This document shows positions 24,401-31,998 of a stretch of 64,000 nt of DNA, piece after piece. This DNA comes from Helcococcus massiliensis (GTDB lineage: Bacteria > Bacillota > Clostridia > Tissierellales > Peptoniphilaceae), in contig NZ_OGVE01000003.1 of NCBI RefSeq assembly GCF_900258485.1, forward strand, positions 62,001 through 126,000, read 5' to 3'. Position 1 is the stretch's first letter, and each line of letters begins with the position of its first letter. Position numbers and translations under genes: made by a program. A model generated the notes under the pieces. That model saw only the letters and a list, made by a program, of their open reading frames with translations, had not been told where the DNA came from and searched no databases.

Positions 24401-25230
24401 AATTCACCTATAAATTGGTTAAAAGTTAAATTTTCATTGTTTTGATTAGTAATTTTTGTAATCTTTTTATTTTGATAAACTTCTATTCTTGGAATGTCCG
24501 AATTTATTAAAGTATCTAAAATATTAGCATATTTATCTTTTGAATAATGATTTTCTAATTTTTGATTAAAGAATATTATAGAATCAGATTTATTTAACAA
24601 ATATTTGTTTTTTTGGTTAATATAGGAGCTAAGATTAATTATAATATACTCATAGTCCGATTTTTTCACACATTCTAAGACCTTTGAATAATTAATCTCT
24701 TTGTCCATTTCTAAAGGAATTCTAGTATTTGATAGGTAATAATAGTTTTGAATTTTATTTGTTAAAAAGCTATTTTCTTTATTTTTATTTAGAAGAAGAT
24801 TATCTACTGATATTTGAGAATTATCTTTGCTGAACAAGTAAAAATTAGTCATGTCAACTAGTAAAAGTTTCGCTTTAGCACCAATATTTAGTAAAGTTTT
24901 ATTTAGAAAGTCATTTTGAAGCTCGTTAGAAGAAAGGTTAACAAATGATATTATTTTAGCTCCTTCGTACTTCCTTTTATTTTTGTCATATTCATTTTTA
25001 ATCAAAGTAGATAGCTTATCAATAGCTTGATATTTCTCTTTATCAGTTGATAACTTTAATGACCAATATTCTTTCTTTATATCATAATCTGTGATAGTTA
25101 AAGTAGATAATTCAAGATCATCAATATTGTTTTTACATACTATATCAAAAGACTTTAATTCTTTTGATAAAAAATCTTTTAATCTTTCTCCATAGTAAGT
25201 ATCCTTAAAAAATATATTTATTTTTTTCAT
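24394..25230 (-). CDS. Degenerate TadZ/CpaE-like protein, first gene of Tad operon
   Basis: A 278-residue protein in the position of TadZ/CpaE, the ParA-like factor that localises the pilus machine. The layout is right: an N-terminal receiver-like part (MKKINIFFKDTYYGERLKDFLSKEL...), then a strand GAKIISFVNLSS, then AKLLLVDMTNFYLFS and YEYIIINLSSYI, which resemble the ParA core strands. The Walker A motif expected after GAKIISF is absent (VNLSSNELQNDFLN), so ATP binding is doubtful. It could instead be a lineage-specific protein. Assignment rests mainly on gene order before tadA. Confidence 0.6.
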   Translation of the reverse strand: MKKINIFFKDTYYGERLKDFLSKELKSFDIVCKNNIDDLELSTLTITDYDIKKEYWSLKLSTDKEKYQAIDKLSTLIKNEYDKNKRKYEGAKIISFVNLSSNELQNDFLNKTLLNIGAKAKLLLVDMTNFYLFSKDNSQISVDNLLLNKNKENSFLTNKIQNYYYLSNTRIPLEMDKEINYSKVLECVKKSDYEYIIINLSSYINQKNKYLLNKSDSIIFFNQKLENHYSKDKYANILDTLINSDIPRIEVYQNKKITKITNQNNENLTFNQFIGELC

Positions 25231-25264
25231 ATTTCACCACCTGAAAATATCATAACAAATTTAA

Positions 25265-25297
25265 AATAAAAAAAACTGTCAACATTATGACAGTTTT
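25265..25297 (-). terminator. Terminator of the thymidine kinase gene
   Basis: Stem AAAACTGTCA / TGACAGTTTT (25272-25297) with a six-base loop and a long T-run on the minus strand, between tdk and the Tad operon. Confidence 0.9.
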
Positions 25298-25312
25298 GTA
25301 ATATTTTATGTA

Positions 25313-25930
25313 TTAAAATGATAATTGGCTTCCGCCTAATCTTTCCTTTTCTTCTTCCATTCTCTTGAAATAGCAGTTAGCACACATGGCTTCATAATCA
25401 ACTTTATCATTATTATCTATAGAAATTTGGTCTCCTTCAAAAACGAATATTCCATTAATTTTTCTCCCGTTGAATATCGCTTTCTTACCACATCTACAAA
25501 TAGTTTTTAATTCTTCAAGTGAATGAGCTACTAATAATAATCTTTGAGATCCACTAAAACCCTGAGTCTTAAAGTCTGTCCTTAAACCATAACATATAAC
25601 AGGTACGTCTTTAATCACTGCTATATTTAATAATTGGTCTATTTGATCAGCAGATAAAAATTGAGATTCATCAACTAGTATACATGATATTCTTTCCCCA
25701 TTTTCAATCTTAGAAAAAGAATCAAAAAGATTATCTTCTTCATCAATTAGATAATCTACCTTTCTAGTAACCCCTAATCTTGAAACAAGTTTATCATCCC
25801 CTTTGGAATCTATCTTAGGCTTAAGAATTCTAACCTTCATCCCTCTTTCTTCATAGTTGTAAGCAACTTGCATAAGAGCTGTTGATTTACCTGAATTCAT
25901 TGCCCCATATCTAAAATATAATTTTGCCAT
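25313..25930 (-). CDS. tdk: Thymidine kinase
   Basis: Type II thymidine kinase, phosphorylating thymidine to dTMP for nucleotide salvage. The 205-residue product has the P-loop YGAMNSGKSTAL at about 7-18, the DESQFL motif, and two zinc-binding Cys pairs (CRCGKK and CANCYF). The ATG at 25928-25930 is used since GGAGG lies at correct distance; six codons upstream are also open. It appears to be transcribed alone or with the GNAT gene upstream. Confidence 0.95.
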   Translation of the reverse strand: MAKLYFRYGAMNSGKSTALMQVAYNYEERGMKVRILKPKIDSKGDDKLVSRLGVTRKVDYLIDEEDNLFDSFSKIENGERISCILVDESQFLSADQIDQLLNIAVIKDVPVICYGLRTDFKTQGFSGSQRLLLVAHSLEELKTICRCGKKAIFNGRKINGIFVFEGDQISIDNNDKVDYEAMCANCYFKRMEEEKERLGGSQLSF

Positions 25931-25989
25931 TTCATCCTCCACATTCAATATATATTATATATGAATTAGGAGGATAAATAAAATATTAA

Positions 25990-26424
25990 TTATTTTAAAC
26001 TTTTAATAAATCTTTTCTGTGTTTTTTCGTATTCATAGTCATTTTTTTCATAAAACTTATGGGCCGCTTCTTTTTCAACTCCTGAATTTAGAATAATAAA
26101 ATCAAGGTTTTGTTTATTTGCTATTTCCTCAACTTCTTTAACCAACTTTCCACCTATACCCTTACCTTGATAATCTGGATGAGCAGCCAAAGTAGATATT
26201 CTAAATCCTGTTCCCATATATAAACTTCTATATAAATAAAAATCTAAAAATCCTACAACTCTTTGGTTTTCTTCATCTTCATAAACTAAAACTTCCTGTT
26301 GAGAATTGTGGTTTATATCATCTATTTGTTCTACAACCCTCTTTAAGTCAACCTTATAACCTAATGATTTATCCAATATTTCTTGGATAAACATAGCATC
26401 TTTTACTGTTGCATATCTAATCAT
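25990..26424 (-). CDS. GNAT-family N-acetyltransferase
   Basis: A 144-residue acetyl-CoA-dependent acetyltransferase. The fold signature is clear: IRYATVKDAMFIQEIL at the N-terminus, GFLDFYLYRSLYMGTGFRISTLAAHPDYQGKGIGGKLVKEV with the Q/RxxGxG/A-type acetyl-CoA loop QGKGIG, and ILNSGVEKEAAHKFYEKNDY at the end. The ATG at 26422-26424 follows AAGGAG. Substrate unknown. Confidence 0.88.
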   Translation of the reverse strand: MIRYATVKDAMFIQEILDKSLGYKVDLKRVVEQIDDINHNSQQEVLVYEDEENQRVVGFLDFYLYRSLYMGTGFRISTLAAHPDYQGKGIGGKLVKEVEEIANKQNLDFIILNSGVEKEAAHKFYEKNDYEYEKTQKRFIKSLK

Positions 26425-26534
26425 AAAAAAACTCCTTAAATCAAAATTCTTATTTATTATACCCAATAATTTTGTTTTTAGTAAAGTATATTTTTAATAT
26501 AAAATAAGAATATGATATTATATATAGTGTATTT

Positions 26535-26625
26535 GGAGAAGTACCGAAGCGGTCATAACGGGGCGGCCTCGAAAACCGTTAGGGTATAAAAGCCCACGCA
26601 GGTTCAAATCCTGTCTTCTCCGCCA
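26535..26625 (+). tRNA. tRNA-Ser (CGA)
   Basis: Class II tRNA of 91 bases with long variable arm and encoded CCA; loop CTCGAAA gives anticodon CGA for UCG. Confidence 0.94.
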
Positions 26626-26626
26626 G

Positions 26627-26702
26627 GCTGGAATGGCTCAATTGGTAGAGCAACTGAATCGTAATCAGTTGGTTGCGGGTTCAAGTCCTGTTTCCAGCAC
26701 CA
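26627..26702 (+). tRNA. tRNA-Thr (CGT)
   Basis: Cloverleaf of 76 bases with encoded CCA, one base after tRNA-Ser. Loop ATCGTAA gives anticodon CGT for ACG. The pair is co-transcribed on the plus strand. Confidence 0.93.
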
Positions 26703-26710
26703 TAAAACAT

Positions 26711-26748
26711 AAAAAAACGTTGTGAATAAATCACAACGTTTCTTTTTT
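26711..26748. terminator. Bidirectional terminator, tRNA pair and PTS operon
   Basis: Stem AAACGTTGTGA / TCACAACGTTT (26715-26741), loop ATAAA, with an A-run before and T-run after. It ends the plus-strand tRNA transcript and the minus-strand PTS operon. Confidence 0.92.
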
Positions 26749-26753
26749 ATTTA

Positions 26754-27179
26754 TTAAATACCATCTAATTCATCATCTTCTTCTTTTGCTAGGATAGCAA
26801 AGTAGTCTATTGATTCCTTTCCAGTTTCTATTACTTCATTTAGGTATTTATCAATATCTTCTTCTTCTGAAACCAAGGCTTGATAAGTTAAGGCAAAGTT
26901 TAATCCAGATAATACTCTGACATTGTCTTTATCATTAAACAAGCTTACAGACCTGTTGAAAGGTGTTCCACCCTTCAAATCAGTTATTATTAAAATATTT
27001 TTTGAATCTTTTAGGTCATCATAAGCTTCATTTAAGGCCTTATCTATAGTATCATATGTGTCTCCTTCTATAAAGTTTACTACTCTTAGATTTGACATTT
27101 GACCAACTACTAAATCAAGTCCTGACTTTAATCCCTTAGCAAATTCTCCATGGGCAGCTATTATTACACCATTTTTCAT
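26754..27179 (-). CDS. PTS mannose/fructose/aminosugar family component IIA
   Basis: Cytoplasmic phosphocarrier of a mannose-class PTS, 141 residues. The active His10 is seen in GVIIAAHGEFAKGL and the conserved DLKGGTPFNRS segment follows in the middle. It receives phosphate from HPr and passes it to IIB. It is the last gene of the yajC-IIB-IIC-IID-IIA operon, with one base between it and IID. The last residues are Asp/Glu-rich. Confidence 0.93.
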   Translation of the reverse strand: MKNGVIIAAHGEFAKGLKSGLDLVVGQMSNLRVVNFIEGDTYDTIDKALNEAYDDLKDSKNILIITDLKGGTPFNRSVSLFNDKDNVRVLSGLNFALTYQALVSEEEDIDKYLNEVIETGKESIDYFAILAKEEDDELDGI

Positions 27180-27180
27180 A

Positions 27181-28188
27181 CTAGAATACTCCTAGGTATC
27201 CACCTACAATACCTATTACTAATAATAGACCAATACCATATATTGGTGTCCATTTTTTCTTAGTAAATAAATAATATAATAGCATTGTAAGTCCTAATGG
27301 AATTGCATTTGGAACTATTCCATCTAGAATTTCTTGAACATTAATTGTTACATCTTGTTCTTCGTTTCTTGTGAAGTTAATTTGAGATTTTCCATTTTCA
27401 AGATCAACTATACTTGCTGATGGTTGTAATTTTTCTGTTACATTACCATTTTCATCTTTTTCATATAAGTATTCAGCATAATCTGGTAAATCTGCATTGT
27501 CAACAACGGCCACTACTGGTACTGCAACGTTTGTTTTACCATTAGGAATTTCTAATTTAGTTTCTGTTGCACCATATAGACATGTTAAAGCACCAACAAC
27601 GAATACACCTAAGATTGATGCTGCTCTTGTAAATTCTTTTGCATTAGCTGTAAATACATCAATAGCATTTGTACCCATCTTATATGACCAATGCATTAAC
27701 CAATAACGTAATCCAAATTGGAATAAGTTAAATACAAATAGGAATATAAATGGTGCTATTATTTGACCCTGTAAGGCCATATTTGATGTTATACCTGCTA
27801 ATATTGGAACAAGTGTGAACCAGAATAAAGCATCACCTATACCACCTAAAGGTCCCATAGCTGAAACTCTAACGGCACGAATTGTTTGTACATCAGCCTT
27901 GTTTTGTTCTAATGACAATACTATCCCCATAACGAATGTTACTAGGAATGGGTGCGTATTAAAGAACTCTAAGTTGTGACCCATTGATGTGGCTAGGTCT
28001 TCTTTATCTGTATGAATTTTTTCTAATCCTGGTAAAATACCATATAACCAACCTGCTGCCTGCATTCTTTCATAGTTAAATGATGCTTGTAAGAATAAAG
28101 ATCTCCACACCATTTTATTAAGAGTCTTTTTATCTAATTGTGGAGCAGGATTTAAATCATTGTATTCATTTGGTAAATTATATTCCAT
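27181..28188 (-). CDS. PTS mannose-family component IID with long extracytoplasmic insert
   Basis: Membrane subunit forming the sugar channel with IIC, 335 residues. The N-terminal part has the family hallmarks: LNKMVWRSLFLQASFNYERMQAAGW, GHNLEFFNTHPF and VSAMGPLGGIGDALFW. Between residues about 195 and 290 is a polar region (KLEIPNGKTNVAVP to VQEILDGIVP) that makes it longer than the usual 270-300 residues. The start is the ATG at 28186-28188 after AGGAGGAG; it overlaps IIC by 11 bases. Substrate class is probably an amino sugar or disaccharide, judging from the divergent agaS gene. Confidence 0.92.
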   Translation of the reverse strand: MEYNLPNEYNDLNPAPQLDKKTLNKMVWRSLFLQASFNYERMQAAGWLYGILPGLEKIHTDKEDLATSMGHNLEFFNTHPFLVTFVMGIVLSLEQNKADVQTIRAVRVSAMGPLGGIGDALFWFTLVPILAGITSNMALQGQIIAPFIFLFVFNLFQFGLRYWLMHWSYKMGTNAIDVFTANAKEFTRAASILGVFVVGALTCLYGATETKLEIPNGKTNVAVPVVAVVDNADLPDYAEYLYEKDENGNVTEKLQPSASIVDLENGKSQINFTRNEEQDVTINVQEILDGIVPNAIPLGLTMLLYYLFTKKKWTPIYGIGLLLVIGIVGGYLGVF

Positions 28189-28972
28189 CTTGATCTCCTC
28201 CTGATATTTCAACATCCTTTAATTTTGTATGGATTTGGTAATCCCAGAATGCTATTGCAAAACCTATTAAAGCTAATAGTAGTAATGCTGATCCACCTAA
28301 TTTTCCTGTTGCTGCAACTATAACTGCTAATGCGAAGCCTGCAAAGTAGAATCCCCATAAGTCTTTGGAAATCATAACCTTTAATAAGATTGCGAAACCA
28401 ACGTATCTCATCATACCACCTGCTGCTCCTAAACCATTCATTAACCATTCTGGTATAGCGTCAGCTATAATCTTACCGTATCTTGCGCCTGCTAGGAAGA
28501 ATATTAAAACGATAATTCCAAAAATTGTTCCTAATAAAGCCATTGCAAAGTAGTTTAATTTAACGATACCTTTTGGATTAGCTTCTCTAGCGTAAGAATC
28601 TGCCTTAGCCATTAAAGGTGACATTAATGTAAATAGGAATGTAACACCATATTGACCTAATAAAGCAAATGGTATTGCTGCTGCAGCTGCTGCTCCAGGT
28701 TCAAATCCTGATGTAACTGCGAAAACAGTAGCCATGATACCACCAATAACTGCGTTAGGTGGTTGCGCTCCACCAACTGGCATATTACCAATTGTTAGTA
28801 ATTGATAAGTTGCCCCTACTACAAGTCCTGAGTTAACATCTCCTAAAATAGCACCAATTAATGGACCTATCACTATAGGTTGATAGAATGATTCTAAGAA
28901 ACTGAATTGATCTATCGCTGCTATAAATGTTACAACAAAGACTAGTAAGACTTGTATAATACTATAATCCAT
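28178..28972 (-). CDS. PTS mannose/sorbose-family component IIC
   Basis: Membrane subunit of the mannose-class PTS, 264 residues, about eight helices. The pattern IDQFSFLESFYQPIVIGPLIGAILGD at the start and VGATYQLLTIGNMPVGGAQPPN (the substrate-site region) are typical, as is the Ala-rich EPGAAAAAAIPFALLGQYGV stretch. It follows IIB by 49 bases, with AAGGAGG before the ATG. Confidence 0.94.
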   Translation of the reverse strand: MDYSIIQVLLVFVVTFIAAIDQFSFLESFYQPIVIGPLIGAILGDVNSGLVVGATYQLLTIGNMPVGGAQPPNAVIGGIMATVFAVTSGFEPGAAAAAAIPFALLGQYGVTFLFTLMSPLMAKADSYAREANPKGIVKLNYFAMALLGTIFGIIVLIFFLAGARYGKIIADAIPEWLMNGLGAAGGMMRYVGFAILLKVMISKDLWGFYFAGFALAVIVAATGKLGGSALLLLALIGFAIAFWDYQIHTKLKDVEISGGDQDGI

Positions 28973-29021
28973 ACTTTTCCTCCTTAGTATATTTATAGTT
29001 TTAGCAAATTTTATCTACTTG

Positions 29022-29498
29022 TTAGATAAAAAGTTTTTCCGCGTTTTCTTTAGCTTCTGACGGTACTTTTTGTACCTCTATTTTTACACCTTTGTCTCTT
29101 AAAGCTCTGAATGCTGCAACATCGTCATCGTCTACCGCTACAACTCCAACAGCAACTCTTTTTCCTTCTGCCATATGCATATTTCCAACATTTACTTTAT
29201 CTATTGGGACTCCACCTTCAACTAATCTTAGAACATCTTGAGGTGTTTCACATATAATAAAAATCTTTTGCCTATCAGCAGCTTTTCCTATTACATCAAT
29301 AGTTTTTTGGATAGTGAAATATCTAGTAGCAACCCCTGTTGGTGCCGCCATATCCATCAAACCTTGCCTCATCTTGTCATTTGCAACCTTATCATTAGCA
29401 ACTAATAATAAATTTGCTCCCACATAGCTTGTCCATTGTGTAGCTACTTGACCGTGGATTAACCTATTGTCAATCCTTGTTAACATTATATTTGGCAT
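29022..29498 (-). CDS. PTS mannose/fructose/sorbose-family component IIB
   Basis: Cytoplasmic phosphotransfer subunit, 158 residues. The phosphorylated His15 lies in TRIDNRLIHGQVATQW, the standard IIB signature. Further matches are ANDKVANDKMRQGLM and GVPIDKVNVGNMH. It starts 11 bases after yajC in the same operon, behind AGGAGG. Confidence 0.95.
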   Translation of the reverse strand: MPNIMLTRIDNRLIHGQVATQWTSYVGANLLLVANDKVANDKMRQGLMDMAAPTGVATRYFTIQKTIDVIGKAADRQKIFIICETPQDVLRLVEGGVPIDKVNVGNMHMAEGKRVAVGVVAVDDDDVAAFRALRDKGVKIEVQKVPSEAKENAEKLFI

Positions 29499-29509
29499 AT
29501 TTCCTCCTA

Positions 29510-29788
29510 TTAAATTATTTGACTTATACTATATCTACTAGCTTTAACTTCTACATTTTTAGCTATTTCTAAAATTACATATTCTTCTTGGATTTTTTTA
29601 ACCCTTCCAAAAATGCCACTAGCAAGCAATACTTCATCTCCTTGCTTTAAGTTTAGATGAATGTTTCTAAATTTTTCCTTTTGCTTGTTTAATTTTATGG
29701 CATTGATAATTTGAATGATAATTAAAAAAATAGCTATTATTATGAATAAAGCTATAGCCGAAGATAAAATTTCCCTAAATGTTGGCAT
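29510..29788 (-). CDS. yajC: YajC-family protein, first gene of PTS operon
   Basis: A 92-residue YajC-like protein: one N-terminal membrane helix (AIALFIIIAIFLIIIQII), a basic linker, and the YajC core LKQGDEVLLASGIFGRVKKIQEEYVILEIAKNVEVKASR. YajC usually accompanies SecDF. Its place at the head of a mannose-family PTS operon resembles the PTS clusters of streptococci and related bacteria used for glycosaminoglycan sugars. Here it may be a PTS-linked paralogue; whether another yajC exists is not visible in the window. Confidence 0.88.
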   Translation of the reverse strand: MPTFREILSSAIALFIIIAIFLIIIQIINAIKLNKQKEKFRNIHLNLKQGDEVLLASGIFGRVKKIQEEYVILEIAKNVEVKASRYSISQII

Positions 29789-29829
29789 TTAATCCCCCAA
29801 AATATTATGATTTTTCATTCATTAGCCTA

Positions 29830-29858
29830 AGTATATCAGCATATTTTTATTTTGACAA
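29830..29858 (-). promoter_or_regulatory. Promoter of the yajC-PTS operon
   Basis: Minus-strand -35 TTGTCA (29853-29858), 17-base spacer, -10 TATACT (29830-29835), about 40 bases before the yajC ATG. Confidence 0.75.
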
Positions 29859-30039
29859 CCTATTCATAATTTGTTAGTTCAAATAATATTATTAAAAGTT
29901 AAATTTTTAAATACTCAAAACAGCAATATTTATATGTTTTATTAATATATTAATTTTTTTTAATATATTAAATATTTTGATTTTCATTTTTTTTGATTTA
30001 AATACTTGATTAAATTTTAAATTTGTAATACACTTTAAA

Positions 30040-30058
30040 TGGTAGTAACCAATATAAT
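30040..30058 (+). promoter_or_regulatory. Candidate GntR-type operator and -10 box before agaS
   Basis: The palindrome TGGTAGTAACCA (30040-30051) lies directly upstream of TATAAT (30053-30058). TGGT-N4-ACCA resembles the sites of amino-sugar GntR regulators (NagR/DasR type, core TGGTCTAGACCA). No clear -35 is seen. No GntR gene is in the window. The rest of the spacer 29859-30039 is AT-rich (AATATATTAA repeats) without recognised features. Confidence 0.5.
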
Positions 30059-30070
30059 TTAGGAGGAAAT

Positions 30071-31225
30071 ATGTTTAAAATTAAAAATACTAATGTGGAT
30101 CCTAAGCATTATGCAAATACATTATCAGAAATTAGCCACCAACCAGAAAAATGGCAAGTAGCTTATGATAATTACATTAATGAAGAAGAAAAGATAAGAG
30201 AATTTTTAGATAAATTAATTAAGGCAAATGATGAAAAAGTAAAAGTAATTTTCACAGGTGCCGGTACTTCAGAATTTGTTGGAAATACTATTGTTGATTA
30301 TTTAAAAAATAATGATAACTTTGAATTTGAATCAATTGCAACTACAAATATTGTAGCTTCACCAAAACTTTATTTAAGAAATAGGCCTACCCTACTAGTT
30401 TCATTTGCTAGAAGTGGTAATTCACCAGAAAGTTTAGCTGCTGTAGAATTAGCTAATAAGCTAATAGATAATATTTACCATCTAGCTATTACCTGTGCTG
30501 ATGAAGGTAAATTAGCTGTTAATTTAAGAGAAAAAGATAATGCTCATGTTTTAATAATGCCTGAAGGTACAAATGACAAAGGTTTTGCTATGACCTCATC
30601 ATTTACATCCATGGTTTTAAGTGCTTTATTAGTATTTGATACTCTTTCAAGTGAAGATAAAGAAAAACGTGTAAAATCAATTATTAAAGCATCTAATGAT
30701 ATATTATCAGACGAAGAAAAAATAAATAATTTAGTAGATTTTGATTTTAACCGTATAATTTACTTAGGATCTGGTCCTTTATTTGCTCTTACCAATGAAG
30801 CTAGACTAAAAATATTAGAACTAACTGCTGGTAAAGTATCTGCAATGTTTGAATCAAGCTTAGGATTTAGACATGGTCCAAAATCTTATGTAGATGAAAA
30901 AACATTTGTAGTAGGATTTATTTCCAATGATCCATACACAAGAAAATATGATATAGATATCTTAAATGAAGTTTACCATGACAAAATAGCTGATAGAACA
31001 TTAGCTATTAGTAATTCTAAGATAGATGCTGACTTCGACCAATACCTAGTAAATATAGATTCTGATGTAGAAGATGCTTACCTAGCCTTAGTCTACGTAG
31101 TTATAGCACAACTATTCTCAGTAATAGCCTCTGTACATGTTGGTAACCTAACAGATACACCTTCTGAATCCGGTACTGTTAACAGGGTTGTTCAAGGTGT
31201 TATAATTCATGACTTAGAAGATTAA
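30071..31225 (+). CDS. agaS: SIS-domain sugar isomerase/deaminase, AgaS family
   Basis: A cytoplasmic enzyme with two SIS (sugar phosphate isomerase) domains, 384 residues, AgaS type. It likely deaminates or isomerises an amino sugar 6-phosphate, such as galactosamine 6-phosphate, or releases one from a PTS product. Motifs seen are VIFTGAGTSEFVGNTI, LLVSFARSGNSPES (sugar-phosphate loop), MTSSFTSMVLSAL, and in the second half FESSLGFRHGPKSYV. It is divergent from the PTS operon, whose product would be its substrate. The ATG follows TAGGAGG. It ends at a terminator, so it is a single-gene unit. Confidence 0.92.
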   Translation: MFKIKNTNVDPKHYANTLSEISHQPEKWQVAYDNYINEEEKIREFLDKLIKANDEKVKVIFTGAGTSEFVGNTIVDYLKNNDNFEFESIATTNIVASPKLYLRNRPTLLVSFARSGNSPESLAAVELANKLIDNIYHLAITCADEGKLAVNLREKDNAHVLIMPEGTNDKGFAMTSSFTSMVLSALLVFDTLSSEDKEKRVKSIIKASNDILSDEEKINNLVDFDFNRIIYLGSGPLFALTNEARLKILELTAGKVSAMFESSLGFRHGPKSYVDEKTFVVGFISNDPYTRKYDIDILNEVYHDKIADRTLAISNSKIDADFDQYLVNIDSDVEDAYLALVYVVIAQLFSVIASVHVGNLTDTPSESGTVNRVVQGVIIHDLED

Positions 31226-31239
31226 TATAATACTTCCTT

Positions 31240-31266
31240 AAACCATCCTATATAGGGTGGTTTTTT
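31240..31266 (+). terminator. Terminator after agaS
   Basis: Stem AACCATCC / GGGTGGTT with TATATA-type loop and TTTTTT tail, 15 bases after the stop. Confidence 0.85.
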
Positions 31267-31270
31267 CTTT

Positions 31271-31298
31271 TTGACATTTGTTATATATTTGATAAACT
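31271..31298 (+). promoter_or_regulatory. Promoter of the ECF S-component gene
   Basis: -35 TTGACA (31271-31276), 16-base spacer, -10 TAAACT (31293-31298), directly after the agaS terminator and 27 bases before the ATG. Confidence 0.65.
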
Positions 31299-31324
31299 TA
31301 AAATGGAGTTAATAAGGAGGAATT

Positions 31325-31909
31325 ATGAATAAAAAAACTAATACAATTACACAGATTGGTTTATTGGCTGCTTTGTGTTTTGTGAGCTTTAGGTTTCTAA
31401 AAATAGATATACCTATTCCTGGTACAGATAGTAACACTGCTATTCACTTTGGAAATATATTTCTAGTATTGGCTGCTTTGCTTTTAGGTGGCCTTAATGG
31501 AGGACTAGCAGGTGCTATTGGTATGACTATAGGAGACTTATTAGATCCCAAATATGTCCTATCGGCACCAAAAACCTTTGTTTTGAAGTTATCTATAGGT
31601 TTAATAGTTGGACTAATAGCACATAAGATGAAGAGAATTAATAAATCAAATGATAAAAAATATATAGCAAAGTGGGCACTTGTCGCATCAATAGTCGGGA
31701 TGGGATTCAATGTAATCGCAGATCCACTTGTAGGATATTTCTATAAAATGTATATACTTGGACACCCACAAGAAATAGCCTCTGTTATAGCTAAAATAGC
31801 AGGTGGAGTTACAGCATTCAACGCTGTAGTAACTGTAATAATTGCAAACATTATTTATATGGCTGTAAGACCTGTGCTTGAAAAATCAGGCTACTTAATT
31901 AAAGAATAA
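31325..31909 (+). CDS. ECF transporter substrate-binding (S) component
   Basis: An integral membrane vitamin- or metabolite-binding S component of an energy-coupling factor transporter, 194 residues and about six helices. The N-terminal helix pattern TNTITQIGLLAALCFVSFR and the motif HFGNIFLVLAALLLGGLNGGLAGAIGMTIGDLLDP match the ECF_trnsprt family. The conserved AAL segment in helix 1 is the usual EcfT contact. The A and T subunits are not nearby, as is normal for group II systems. No riboswitch is seen in the leader, so the ligand cannot be guessed. Confidence 0.88.
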   Translation: MNKKTNTITQIGLLAALCFVSFRFLKIDIPIPGTDSNTAIHFGNIFLVLAALLLGGLNGGLAGAIGMTIGDLLDPKYVLSAPKTFVLKLSIGLIVGLIAHKMKRINKSNDKKYIAKWALVASIVGMGFNVIADPLVGYFYKMYILGHPQEIASVIAKIAGGVTAFNAVVTVIIANIIYMAVRPVLEKSGYLIKE

Positions 31910-31924
31910 TAACAATATAAATTT

Positions 31925-31951
31925 AACTGGGACCTCAGGTCCCAGTTTTTT
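31925..31951 (+). terminator. Terminator of the ECF S-component gene
   Basis: Perfect stem AACTGGGACC / GGTCCCAGTT with loop TCA and a T-run on the plus strand. Confidence 0.93.
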
Positions 31952-31954
31952 ACA

Positions 31955-31992
31955 TAAAAAAAGACTTTTGAAAAAAATCAAAAGTCTTTTTA
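31955..31992 (-). terminator. Terminator of the str operon (after tuf)
   Basis: Stem AAAAAGACTTTTGA / TCAAAAGTCTTTTT with six-base loop; on the minus strand it ends in a T-run, just after the tuf stop. Confidence 0.92.
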
Positions 31993-31998
31993 CTTTAA

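Noticed and set aside
14510-25230. Tad locus as a recently acquired tRNA-linked genomic island
   Set aside because: No integrase, no direct repeat of a tRNA 3' end and no att-like site were found at either end; AT-richness alone is not enough.
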